This document shows, in pieces, positions 52,647-62,931 of a DNA stretch of 64,000 nucleotides (the first letter of the stretch is position 1; the number at the start of each line of letters is the position of its first letter). The notes beneath the pieces were generated by a model, which was not told the origin of the DNA, did no database searches, and saw only the letters and a program-made list of their open reading frames with translations. This DNA is from Leishmania donovani. Its lineage: Eukaryota > Euglenozoa > Kinetoplastea > Trypanosomatida > Trypanosomatidae. The translations under genes and the position numbers were made by a program. The stretch covers positions 1,216,724 to 1,280,723 of the forward strand of contig NC_018258.1 in assembly GCF_000227135.1 (NCBI RefSeq), in the 5' to 3' direction.

Positions 52647-54843
52647 GTTCAGTACTGCGTTCGGGAAGGCGGAGCGAGGGAGCACGAGTAGGATAAGAGC
52701 ACCGCGTAAAGCGAAGTAGGAACAGCGAGAAGTCAGCACAGAAAAGTAAACGATAGGGACGATGGGCAAGATGACAGATGCACCCCACCAGAAAAGCGCA
52801 AAGACCCTAAAACTGGGGCGTAGGGGGGAAGGGTCCGGGGAGTAAGGGAGGGGGGGGGGCGTGCAGAAACAGAGCGGCAGCACGATAGAGGCAAGTGGGC
52901 GATGTTAATGAGAGAAACGGGTGGTGGGGGTCAGGGCTGCCCATCGCTTTCTTCTCTTTGTTTGACCCCTCCCCCTCACCTCTGCAGAGATGGCCGCTGA
53001 GCGCCCAGTGCACGAACGCCTTTTCCTTGCTTGCCCCTTCTCCAGATGGAACCTCGAGCCGGCGCACTGGAGGTGCCACGAAAGGAGTTCGTCGGCTCTC
53101 GCCCGCTGTGCGTATCGGGAGGATAAAGTAGCAAAGAACAGGGTGCAAATCACGGCGCAGAAGAAGGTTGTGAAGAGAGGGTGCGGAAGGGGTGGGTGGC
53201 AGCTTAGGCCTTCGCTGCTTGACAGCTGGAAGACGCGGCGTCACAGAGATCAGCAGGCGGGTATGTGGTGCGGGTCCTCTTCGAGTTTCACTCACGAAGG
53301 CGCCGTGTGGGGGAGAATGGGGAGGTAGAGGGTAAGGTCACTCACGCTGAGATGAGCAGCGAAACAGGCAGACGTGCACGAAACAAGCCGAGGAAAAACC
53401 AGGAGCCGGTGATCAGGGTAGAGGCATGAGAGACGGTGGGAGAGCAGCAGCGGGAGGGGAGAAACAACACGGGTGCGAAGCCACAAAAGAAAACGTGAAC
53501 GTAGTTGACTGTAGAAGAGCAGATGTGAAGTCCAAAACGCAAGAAAACACAAGCGGTCAGATGCGCGTCTGTGCGAGTTGAAGCCACTCCCTCTCTCTCC
53601 TTCCCTCCGCCTACTGCGTGCTGCTGCTGCCGCGTGCGCGCGCGCGAGAGAGGAGGCAGGCTGAGGTGTGCACGCTGTGTTGCAGTGGCAGCTTTCCCTC
53701 AACGACACCACACTCCACGCCCGCACAACTCACGCGTCTTTGTGTAAGAGCGCAAAAAAAAAAATCGGAAAGGTTAGACGGAGAAAAAAGGGAGAGAGGG
53801 AGAAAGATGGGAGCAGCTCATGTACGTGTGTGTGTGGGGGGGGGGAGAGGGCGTCGGTGAGCGAAAGAGTCCCAGTACGTATAAGGAAAAGACTTGATCA
53901 GAGGAAGTGGCGGCGTTACGCGGAAGGGTTCGGAAATATTGTGGCATCCAGCGAATGATGGCAAGCGTCGGTCTTTGTGTGTGTGTGTGTGAATGGGCGT
54001 TGGGGGAGGAGGGGGTTGGTGTAAGAGAACTGCGCAGCAACCCAACAACAAGAGGAGAGGAGAAGGAAGCAGGAGAGAGAGAAGGGGGTGGTGTGGATAG
54101 CGCAGGGAGCGGCAAAAAGAAAACGGAGAAGGTGGCCAGGCTCAACACCGTGAATGACCAACAAAGGAATGCAGAAGGAGAGAGAAGCCCGACCTGCGAG
54201 TCATTGGCCCTACCGCGTGAGGCCGCATCAGTTCCGCGCCGCAACCACATCCGAGATTTGATCCTCGAGGTGCACTCGAAAAGGGTCTCCCCCAAAAACG
54301 AGGAGAGCACCCACACCGTTGCGAGTCGTGTGCCCGCGCACATGACACAGACACGCTCTAAAGGACGAGAACCGTCGGCGGAAAGCTTCTGCCATCGCGT
54401 TTTTCGCTTCGCGTTATTTTTCTGCGTTAAGTGGAAGACCCCGCCACAACTGGGCGCCATCTTCCTCCCTATAGACTACGCAATGTACTATGTGAGTGCC
54501 CCGCTTTCATTCAGGCACTACGTGGGTGCCAAACATAAACAAACGTTTAAAAGGTCATCGTGCTCATCCGACGGCGGGTCCGCGTAGCAACATCGCAACT
54601 CCCCTGCCGCCATCCCGTGAACCTCTGTCAGCACCTCCAGAACTCGAAAGAAGCCGTGCGAAGCGGTCGCGGCTCGCTTGAGGCGGGGGGCGGGGGGCTT
54701 CTGTCCACTTTGCAGGAGGCGGCATCATGCGACAGCCGGCCAGCCGCTATCCCACAACAGCGCGCGTGGAGCTGCCGTCGGACGTGCTCGCACGACACGC
54801 CCTACTGCCTCTCCGAGCTTCACTGCGTTGCTACACCCCTCAC
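52647..54843. other. Spacer between member H and the hinge-protein gene
   Basis: No gene is visible. It holds a (GT)n run at 53976-53991, G-runs at 52850-52858 and 53837-53845, and an A11 run at 53754-53764. Open frames are low-complexity. Confidence 0.6.
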
Positions 54844-55056
54844 TTACTTGAGTGTCGGCCACAGCTTCGGGTCGACGCACACGTCTACGCAGTGCACGAT
54901 GGCAAAGTACTGGTTGTAGCAGTGCGGCTCCTTCTCGGGGCTGACGGTCTTGATGCGCTCCAGGCACGCGTTGTACGCGCCCACCTTCTTGGCGCACTCG
55001 TTCGCCAGGCACTCCTTCTCGAGGTCCAGTTTGATGTCTACCGGATCGGACGCCAT
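54844..55056 (-). CDS. Cytochrome bc1 hinge protein (Qcr6/UQCRH-like), 70 residues
   Basis: This resembles the small acidic hinge subunit of ubiquinol-cytochrome c reductase (complex III), which sits on the intermembrane side near cytochrome c1 and helps dock cytochrome c. Paired Cys spacings are C21-x9-C31 and C46-x9-C56, with extra Cys16 and Cys60. The C-terminal VDPKLWPTLK matches the (A-H)KLF--LK end of the family. The length of 70 residues fits the mature core without the long acidic N-terminus seen in yeast and mammals, so the hinge segment proper is nearly absent. CX9C proteins are usually imported and oxidised by the Mia40/Erv1 route without a presequence, and none is seen here. The start at 55056 (MASDPVDIKLDL) is the only Met in frame. 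It lies alone in about 3.5 kb, so it would be missed by a length filter. Confidence 0.85.
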   Translation of the reverse strand: MASDPVDIKLDLEKECLANECAKKVGAYNACLERIKTVSPEKEPHCYNQYFAIVHCVDVCVDPKLWPTLK

Positions 55057-56168
55057 GGCGGGGCAGTCGAAAAGGCCGGTGGACTCCTGAAATGTGGGCT
55101 AATCAAAGAGAGCTGCGCCGTGGGCTGCGCAAAAACCGTCGCCGTGAGGCAGTGGCGGTGTCCCGTTTGTGGGCCGTCGCACAGGTTGTTAACGGGGAGG
55201 AAAGCGGAGAAAAAATGGGGACGGAGAGCGAGGAAGAGGGGTTGGAGTACATCGGGTGGCGTTTCACGTCTTGAACAGTCCCACACGCAGCGTGCGAACC
55301 CCCCAATAAGGGCGCCCTCTCCTGAGCAATGCGTGCAAAATAGACCTGCGCTGCATATCTCGTTCAGGCGAGGGCAGCAGAGACGACGACGGCAGTGCAG
55401 AGCTGTGCGTCAGCACAGCATCTTGTCGCCCTCATCGCGTTGTGATATACACCCCTTCCTCGACACAGATAGGTTCGCCACATCCGCGCTGGCGTGGGCC
55501 AAGCAACTAGCTCGAAGAAGCAGCTGGCATTTCGTTTCGTGTTCTGGTGAGCTCTCTTGCCCACAATGAACATCTGCCGCATCGCATCACTTCACCGAGA
55601 GAGCCACCAAAGTACGCCTGCGCTGAGATCGCATTCACTGCTGCCTCTCTTCTTGGGCTTTTGGACTCCCGTGTGCATGCACGGGGCGCCAATCATTGTA
55701 TCAGGCGAAAACGACCGCAGTACACGGACACGGCACCGACAGCGCACCTACATAGGGCGCACCTCTAGAGAGGAACAAACGAAATAGCCACCGAGAAAAA
55801 AAGAAAACGGCGGCGGGAGAGCAACGCAAAGACGATGCAGCACCGTTGCCGGGAACGTCTGGGGAGACACATAAACAGGGCGCTGCACAGAGAGGCGAAG
55901 CAGACTCCACCGTCACGTCGTGGCCAACGCGCAAGAGCGACGCTATACTTCGGTGCTGGGCTACATCTAACAACATGAAAAAAAAAAGGAAGACAATGAG
56001 AATGATAATGATGCTGCCGCACCAAGACGAGGGAGGGACGAGAGAAAACAGAGGGGCTGAGAAGGTGCTGCTACAGCACACGCAGAGTCTTCTTGCTTGC
56101 TAGAACCATGACGATTAGGTGTGTGCGCGCGTCTCTGCACACAAAACACAGACGAGATGCTCTCCACC
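55057..56168. other. Spacer between the hinge-protein and TerD-like genes
   Basis: No gene is seen. An A9 run at 55977-55986 reads as a T-run on the transcribed strand. Confidence 0.6.
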
Positions 56169-58943
56169 TCACATAACGGTGCAAGGCTTGTACTGCTCGT
56201 TGTAGTACCGCTCATCGTACCGATTCTGCAATTTCTGTACGTGCCCGCGCTGCGCGTTGATTCGGTCCGCCTGCTGTTGAAGCCTCTTCATCGCCGCGTT
56301 GAGTGGTACCCGCGACACGCGCAGCCGCACCTCAGCACTGTAGGCGAGCTCGCCGGTTCCGGCGTCGTTGACACCGCCTTCAAGTCGCACGTTGCACTCG
56401 ACGGGGTTGAATCGATCTGCGAGAGTACCCTCTCGGACGTTGTCCTTGCCGGCCCACAAGGCGTCCATGGAAAGGAGGTCCAAGTCTGCCACGCCGACGG
56501 ACGCCGTCTCGAAGAGCATAACGCGCAGTCTGTCATACTTGTGCACAATGAAGTAGCCGCAGCCGCTGCTGCTGCTGCTGGCATCTGCCCACGCGAGCTT
56601 CTCGCGATCCACGAGGACCGGGGATCGGTACGGCTTGTTGTCAAAGACGGAGACGCTGCCGTGCGCCGGAACGATGCAGTTGGTCTGCCCAAATACCCAC
56701 GCCTCGCCGTGGCACCGGAAGCGATCCGGCATCTGCGGCTGCACCTCCACGACTTCCAAGAACTGTACGGCAATCGCGAAAAGGTCGGTACGGTTGTCGT
56801 AGTGCTTCATCTTTGACCACATGCACTCATAACGATCGCGCAGCACCGTGGTTTCTGCCGTGTCGCTCGCAGCCTGCTCTCGCGCAGCCTTGACCGTCGT
56901 CTCGCCACGTCCGCCACGCCGCAGGGAGGCGCTGGTAGCGGGGTTCCAGCCCACCATGTTGTTTTCGCGGCTCAGCACGAGACGCGTGTCTGCGGTACCG
57001 GCCGTCGTGTCCAGCGGAGCAGCCTCACTGCTCTCCCCGCCGGAGTACGGCGTCGCGTTACCGCGACGGGCAGCCTCGGCTTCGGCGACGCGACGGCGCG
57101 CCGCCGCGATTGTGTGGCGCTCGACCGTTGCAGCATAGGCCATCATGCACTGCAAGTACGGGATCACGCGTGACAGGCCCTCACGTGGGTCGACCGGGAC
57201 ATACTGGTGGATGGGTACCAACTGAAACAGCGGGACCTCCTCCTCGCGATCCGCCTCGAACTCCGACATGGCGACACCGCCGCTGTCGTCAGCGCGAGAC
57301 GTCACAGAGGCGCTACGAGTCTGGCCAGTGCCGCTGACCGAAAGAGGGCGGCCGTGCTTGTGAAAGTACTGATCAATACGGCGGCCGTTGGGGAAGAGAG
57401 CTCCAAAGGGCTGCGTGCCAGTCTTCACCAACGCGCCCAGCACCACCGCACGCACTGGCTGCTCCTTGTTCTCGGCGTCCTTGTAAGAGGTCGGTAGCTG
57501 CTTCTTGACCTTCGGGTCGTGAGCTTCGCGGTTGAGCGGCCAGCGATCGACCTCCATGGAATGCGGATTCATCACGGTGCGGTTTTGCAGGCGCAGGTAC
57601 AGGTCCGGCACGTCGAAGATGGACTTGCACGTCCGCTTTTCGGGGCCGAACGACTCCATCCATGTGGCACCGACGACTATGCTGCTCACGTTGCCCGGCA
57701 CACGGTACGTCAGCAGATCTATGAACTCCTCATCCCCGGCCGCGTTGGAGCCGCAAAGCGCGTCGCCGGAGTGCCGAGCCGCGTCCCGCGCCATCGACCG
57801 CAGCTTCCCGTTCTTCGGATACAGGTGGTCGACGTAGTTGTGGTTTTCGTCGAGGAAGACGAGGAAGGCGTCGATGTCGTGCTCGCCGCTCCAGCCCACG
57901 CCAAGGCGCACGTCGGACAGTGTCCACGACGCGATCCCCGCCTTCACCTTTGACAAGGAGTAGTCCGGCACGTTCTGCAGGACGTCCAGCAGTGACCGGC
58001 GCGGCACGCCAAGCACGTCCATCATGAGGGGCAGCGTGTCGACAAAGGAGTAGCCGAACGTGCGCACGTTGAGCTCCCGCAAATCCCACTCCTGCGCTGC
58101 GGCGCCGCCGTGCACGCTGCCCCAATCTGTGCCGTCCACCCCCTCCTCCTCTTGCGACGGTGGCAGACGAATCAGCATGGCGGCCAGGTTCGCTGTGCCG
58201 TTTTCCGTCGTCTGCCTCACGTTCATCACGCCGACGCGCTCGCTTGTGGATTCGTTGTAGACGATCAACTTCGCCCGCGACAGCACCGTGAAGTCTTGGC
58301 CCGTGTAGCTCGACACGGTGATGAAGATGACATCCGCCTCACTCGGTATCTTGCTCATGAAGAACGTGAGAACCTCGTCGGCAAGCTCGCGATGACGGCA
58401 CGGACGACGCCGTAAAGGTCGCTGACCCGCACCCACCTCATCATCAGCGGTATCCTCGTCATAGCCGATCGCCTCATCCGCTGCGCGCTGCACGTCCGCA
58501 AGCTGCTCCTCCTCGTAGAGGCGATCAAACACATTCGCTGCGGCGTTTGTGTAGTCGCGCGTGCCCAACATGCCACCGCGCGCCGTCGCCTGATGCCTTG
58601 CTCTCCGCCGCAGCTGCTGGTGGCGCCGCCCTGCGGCGAGTGCGAGGCCGGGTAACTGATTCTCATCCTCGCCGCCGACTGTACTGTCGCCGCTCAGAAA
58701 CATGTAGGGCAGCAGCTCGGGGTCCACCATGTGGTGTGCCCGCAGCGCCGTCTCATCGGTGCCTTCTGGGAAGAGGTGGTTGAAAAAGACAACGTCCAGA
58801 AAGCGGCCCTCCTTCGTGAAGCAGACGGCGCTGAGGTCGAGGTCGACCGGGTCGGCGCCGATAAAGTCCCACGAGAGCCCAACCGACAGCACGATGCTAC
58901 CCGGCACGCGAAACACCTTCTGGCGCACGTCCGCGCACGACAT
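56169..58943 (-). CDS. Two-domain TerD-like protein with C2-like region and CaaX-like end (924 residues)
   Basis: The start at 58943 (MSCADVRQKVFRVPGSIVLS) begins directly in a TerD fold, so I prefer it to the 48-residue extension to 59087. The first TerD-like domain spans about 8-310: LSVGLSWDF, VDLDLSAVCF, FLDVVFFNHLFPEG, then an insert (90-185), IFITVSSYTGQDFTVLSRAKL and TFGYSFVDTLPLMMD. The second spans about 325-455: VRLGVGWSGEHDIDAFLVFLDENHNYVDHLYP and VPGNVSSIVVGATWMESF. Asp-rich loops in both resemble the calcium-binding sites of bacterial TerD. A C-terminal region (DRLRVMLFETASVGVADLDLLSMDAL, then a YSAEVRLRVSRV strand) looks C2-like. A Gln-rich helix follows, and the protein ends Cys-Thr-Val-Met, fitting a CaaX prenylation box. 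Together these suggest a calcium-responsive, membrane-tethered protein; function is otherwise unknown. Confidence 0.88.
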   Translation of the reverse strand: MSCADVRQKVFRVPGSIVLSVGLSWDFIGADPVDLDLSAVCFTKEGRFLDVVFFNHLFPEGTDETALRAHHMVDPELLPYMFLSGDSTVGGEDENQLPGLALAAGRRHQQLRRRARHQATARGGMLGTRDYTNAAANVFDRLYEEEQLADVQRAADEAIGYDEDTADDEVGAGQRPLRRRPCRHRELADEVLTFFMSKIPSEADVIFITVSSYTGQDFTVLSRAKLIVYNESTSERVGVMNVRQTTENGTANLAAMLIRLPPSQEEEGVDGTDWGSVHGGAAAQEWDLRELNVRTFGYSFVDTLPLMMDVLGVPRRSLLDVLQNVPDYSLSKVKAGIASWTLSDVRLGVGWSGEHDIDAFLVFLDENHNYVDHLYPKNGKLRSMARDAARHSGDALCGSNAAGDEEFIDLLTYRVPGNVSSIVVGATWMESFGPEKRTCKSIFDVPDLYLRLQNRTVMNPHSMEVDRWPLNREAHDPKVKKQLPTSYKDAENKEQPVRAVVLGALVKTGTQPFGALFPNGRRIDQYFHKHGRPLSVSGTGQTRSASVTSRADDSGGVAMSEFEADREEEVPLFQLVPIHQYVPVDPREGLSRVIPYLQCMMAYAATVERHTIAAARRRVAEAEAARRGNATPYSGGESSEAAPLDTTAGTADTRLVLSRENNMVGWNPATSASLRRGGRGETTVKAAREQAASDTAETTVLRDRYECMWSKMKHYDNRTDLFAIAVQFLEVVEVQPQMPDRFRCHGEAWVFGQTNCIVPAHGSVSVFDNKPYRSPVLVDREKLAWADASSSSSGCGYFIVHKYDRLRVMLFETASVGVADLDLLSMDALWAGKDNVREGTLADRFNPVECNVRLEGGVNDAGTGELAYSAEVRLRVSRVPLNAAMKRLQQQADRINAQRGHVQKLQNRYDERYYNEQYKPCTVM

Positions 58944-60665
58944 GAGTGTGGCCTCCGTGAGAGAGCGGGTGCGGGCGTCGGGACAAAATAAGGGACGACG
59001 GAGCGAGCCAAAAGGAGGGGCGCTGCGGTGCAGATGAACGACTTCGCCGGGGCACGTAGCGCGGGTGTGGTCAACGAAAGAATACACAGCGAAATGTCAG
59101 CAGAAGGGAAAGCAAAGCAGGTAAGTGTGAACGACACGGTGTTGGGCCTGTGCCCGTGAAGGTGGACACCGCGTTAAAGAGAGAGAGGCAGTGAGCAGCT
59201 CACGTGCAGAGGGCGTGTAGGCGCAGTTGAGTGCTACGGGGAAGCCGCCGGTGCACTAGAGATACAATAAAATGGCGCTGCCGTCCGCTCATTAAAAGGA
59301 CTGGACGTTGCGACGCACTCAGCATGTGGACGAGTATGCGTGGAGCGCGAGGAGTCGATGTAGGCGGGCCTCACCGTACAACAAAGAAAAAAAGAAAATA
59401 GGAAATCCGAGATCGTTCGAGGAGACGGCGGAGCCCAAAGAAGAGGGGGAGGGGAGAAGGAAGCAAGTTGAAGCCCAAGGCAAGCCACTTGACCCTTTAC
59501 TCGTACATGCACGGAAAAAGGACGGTTCAGCAGAAATGTGTCGTCATCAGCTGTGCAGAGCGCACGCACGGGTGTGCAGGACATGTGTGATCGCACCGAA
59601 TCCTTTTTTCTGTGGGGAGAGGGGGAGGGTCCTCGAGAACCCAGCGGCTCATCGAAGGGTGCGCTGAAGCGCTCTCGACCATCTCGGTTCCAATCACCAT
59701 AGATGGCGTTTCGCGTTTCATTTTTTTTTTCGTTATGGAAGTGGTTCGCGCAGCACAGATAAAGCCACAGTCACCCTCCCCCCCACACACACACACCTCC
59801 CGTCCCTTCCATGTCTCTCTCAGATTCCAAAGAGAGAGGGAGGTTGGTAGACAGCTAACTGGTGTATTCATCTGACACTCTCTTCCTTACGTACCACGCC
59901 CTGGTGTGTTAGTGCGAGGAAGCTTACTCAGAGACGCGATCGAGATGGGGTGGTGACGGATGCCACTTGATCGCATCACGCATGGGAAGTTCTATTCCTT
60001 CTGCTCAGTCGCGGCGGTGTCCGTGGCCCTCGTGCGTTCTCGTTCCTCGGCACTTCAGCCCCACCCCTATTCCGCTCTCACGTGAGCAGCAGCAGCAGCG
60101 CCTCCTTTGTCGACACGTATGAAAAGCCCAATAATACCGTCGGTATGGAGTAGTTCTGACCTGCGCACACGGTCCTCACGCACTCAGTGAAGCATACACT
60201 CGGGAAGGGCACGAAGGAAGGAAAGATAGAGATGCGGGAACGACAAAAAAAAAGACGCGACAGAGAGCACACAGCCCAACGATTGCCACATCACGCATAC
60301 AAGTATCCTCGTGCAGGACACCCGAACGCACACGTACGCCGTCCAGACCAATCCTCCACGGCGGGCTGTCACCCCACGTTCGCTTTCGTTTTATGTGCAA
60401 GTGTCGTCACTGATGACTGGGCTGATTCGTTCATGCCAAAATGAACCCCATGAGACGACAGCGCACCTTCGGGCTTGCCCTGCTAATTCTGCTCGTTCCA
60501 CTATTCCATGTTGCTATAATATGTTGGCGAGAGTGCTCTGAAGCGTCGAAAAGGACGAGGACGAGGGCGAGGGAGAGGGAGCAGGACGAGCGCACACACA
60601 CATACGCGTACGCAACTCACCGCCACAGCGCTTCCTCGCTCACGCGCGTGCTGCACACGCACAAA
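58944..60665. other. Spacer between the TerD-like and calreticulin genes
   Basis: No gene is visible. It holds a T10 run near 59720-59730 (plus strand), a CA-rich run near 59780-59793 and A-runs. It should contain the 3' UTR of calreticulin. Confidence 0.6.
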
Positions 60666-61868
60666 CTACAGGTCCTCCTTATCCTCGCTGTCGCCTTCGT
60701 CTGGCGTGTGGTCAGCGTGCTCGCCCACATTCGGCTTCTCGGCTGCCGCCTCCGCCGGCTCTTTCGTGGCCTCCTTCTTCTCCTCCGCCTGGATGAGATC
60801 TCTCTCCTTCTCTGCCATGGCGCCGTACGTGCTCTTCACCACACCCAACACCTCCGTAATGTCGTCACCGATGATTATGTCATCGAAGATGCTGCCGCCC
60901 TCCACCTGCCAGACATCGATGCCGACGTACTGCAGCGGCGCCGGCGCCCTGTACAGGTTCGGGTCCTCCTTGTAAGCCGGGTTCGGGATCTGCCTCGCTG
61001 CCCACTTGCCCTTGTAGTCGGGGTTATGGATGCGGCGCGGCGTCCACGCACCGCGGTAGTTCGGGTTCGGAATCTTCGGGGCCTCCCACACGCCGTCTTC
61101 CGCATCGTCCCAGTCCACCGGCTTGACAGCCTCAGAGTCGGTGATGGTGGCCGGCTCGTCGTCCCAGTGCTCCGGCTTCGTGTCAGACGGATCGTCCATC
61201 ATCATGTCATCCACCCAGTCCGCCGGCTTCTCATCCGTCGGGTCAGGGATGGTCTTTGGCGGTAGCATGTCCCACTCCTCCTCAAACGACCCTTCCTGGA
61301 TGTGCATGCCATCGACGTACAGCTGGTACGTATTGTTTGGCGCGATCTCGACCGTGTAGACGTGAGTGGCCTTGTCGGTCTTTGGCCTCCACAACTTCTT
61401 CCAAAGGTGGTTCGTGCCGTTGTAGCTCAAGATGAACTGCAGACGGGTGCTGGAGCCACAGGTGTCGGGGCCGAACATCAGCCAGTACGCAGACTCGCCG
61501 TGTAAGTCCTTCTGGTCCAGCTCGGAAAAGAACTTGAGGTAGGTGCCGCCGCACGTAAGCTTTTGCTCGTTCTTGACGGAGAAGGAGACAACGATCGACT
61601 TGCCGTCGTTCGAAACTGCTTTCGGCAGCTTCTTCGAGACAGCGTAGAACTTGGCGTCCTCCATGAGCTTCAGGCCCTGCTCCTTCTCAGCATCCACGTG
61701 AATCGCACCCACCGAGAGCGCGACCTTGCCGTAGTCGCTCGTATGCTCCGACTGCACCCACCCATCCATGGTGTTGAACTCCTCGTGGAAGAAGATCTCC
61801 GCCTGGACAACGTACACGCAGAGAACCAGCACGCCAACGACGGCGGCCAGCATCGCCCGCTGCGCCAT
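60666..61868 (-). CDS. CRT: Calreticulin, ER lectin chaperone (400 residues)
   Basis: Calreticulin binds calcium and monoglucosylated N-glycans and assists glycoprotein folding in the ER lumen. The start at 61868 gives MAQRAMLAAVVGVLVLCVYV followed by QAEIFFHEEF, a signal peptide cleaved near residue 23. The frame stays open far upstream, but without family similarity. The N-domain includes KLTCGGTYLKF (103-113) and LMFGPDTCG (130-138), the two conserved Cys (106 and 137) that form its disulfide. The P-domain (about 207-300) has three type 1 repeats (PDPTDEKPADWVDD and relatives) and three type 2 repeats (IPNPNYRGAWTPRRI and relatives). The C-domain is acidic but short (Glu/Ala-rich) compared with animal calreticulins, so high-capacity calcium storage may be lower. 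It ends KEDL, a KDEL-type retention signal. The length matches the family. Confidence 0.97.
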   Translation of the reverse strand: MAQRAMLAAVVGVLVLCVYVVQAEIFFHEEFNTMDGWVQSEHTSDYGKVALSVGAIHVDAEKEQGLKLMEDAKFYAVSKKLPKAVSNDGKSIVVSFSVKNEQKLTCGGTYLKFFSELDQKDLHGESAYWLMFGPDTCGSSTRLQFILSYNGTNHLWKKLWRPKTDKATHVYTVEIAPNNTYQLYVDGMHIQEGSFEEEWDMLPPKTIPDPTDEKPADWVDDMMMDDPSDTKPEHWDDEPATITDSEAVKPVDWDDAEDGVWEAPKIPNPNYRGAWTPRRIHNPDYKGKWAARQIPNPAYKEDPNLYRAPAPLQYVGIDVWQVEGGSIFDDIIIGDDITEVLGVVKSTYGAMAEKERDLIQAEEKKEATKEPAEAAAEKPNVGEHADHTPDEGDSEDKEDL

Positions 61869-62931
61869 GATTCGATCGTGGTGAAGCACAGATAAAAGAG
61901 AGCGCAGTGCGCAAACGAAAAACGAGCCGCAGGCGCTAGACACAGTAGTCGCAGAGAATAGGGATAAGACTAAGGTATTGCCTGTCTGTGTATATATGTG
62001 TGTGTGTATGTTTGGGGGAGGGGGAGGGAGGTATTTCCGCCAGTCGTGATCCGCGCCACACGTGACGCGCATCGGGATTGGGCGAGACAGGCGAGAGGAG
62101 CGGGGAGTGGCAAAGAAGGAGGGCAGGACCATATACCGCACGTCACGCCACGCGAAAAGGGCGAGGGCAAGAAGGTTAGCGGCACCGTACAAGGGCCTGC
62201 AGGTGCACAAACCGCACTCAACACCCGGGAACAGTAGCGTTTCACAGAAACGTAGGACAACAGCGCTACGCGAGAAGCCCCCTCCCCTCCGATTCCGCTC
62301 TACAACAATACCGAGGTTGCCGCCTCTTCTTCTCGCGATCCCCTCAGAGAGATCAGCTCGACATCTGTGTCTACTCGTTCTCGTGGCTTCTTGCATTAAA
62401 AAGGGATTCAGACACAATTCAACACACGGGCGCGCGCGCACACACACCGCCACCTCCTCCATCAAAGGGCAGCCATTCTCAGCCTCGGCAACTCAAACAG
62501 ACAGATGCGCGCAGGCGCACACGCACACACGTGCAAAATCATTTCGTCATCTCTATCTCTCTCTCTCTGCCGGCAACGCGTTAGGCATGCCGCGGTCATT
62601 GCCCTTCATCTGCTTGCAATCGAAGGCGATCACACACCGAGGGAGACGAAGTGCTGTGGAAGCGAAACACACCTTGGCCAACACCGTATGCGGCGCAGAC
62701 GTACGCATCCTTCGGCCGCCACGCCACGGCAAGCCAACGGAAATGCCCGGGAGAGAGATCGCCGCCATATCCACGGCAGGCGCGTGCACCAGAACCTGTT
62801 GCAAACACGCGCATGACGCCCACGTAACAGAGAACGAGGATGCACATGACGCAAACGCGAAACGCGCCGCCAGTGGGGCCGAGGAGGGTCAAGCGTCCTT
62901 TCCTGCTCTCTGTTGCCGCTTTTCGTCAGCT
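61869..62931. other. Spacer between calreticulin and RPB1
   Basis: No gene is seen. It holds short (GT)n and (CA)n runs (61998-62010, 62437-62448) and a CT-rich stretch at 62546-62569. It should contain the 3' UTR of RPB1 and the splice-acceptor region of calreticulin. Confidence 0.6.
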
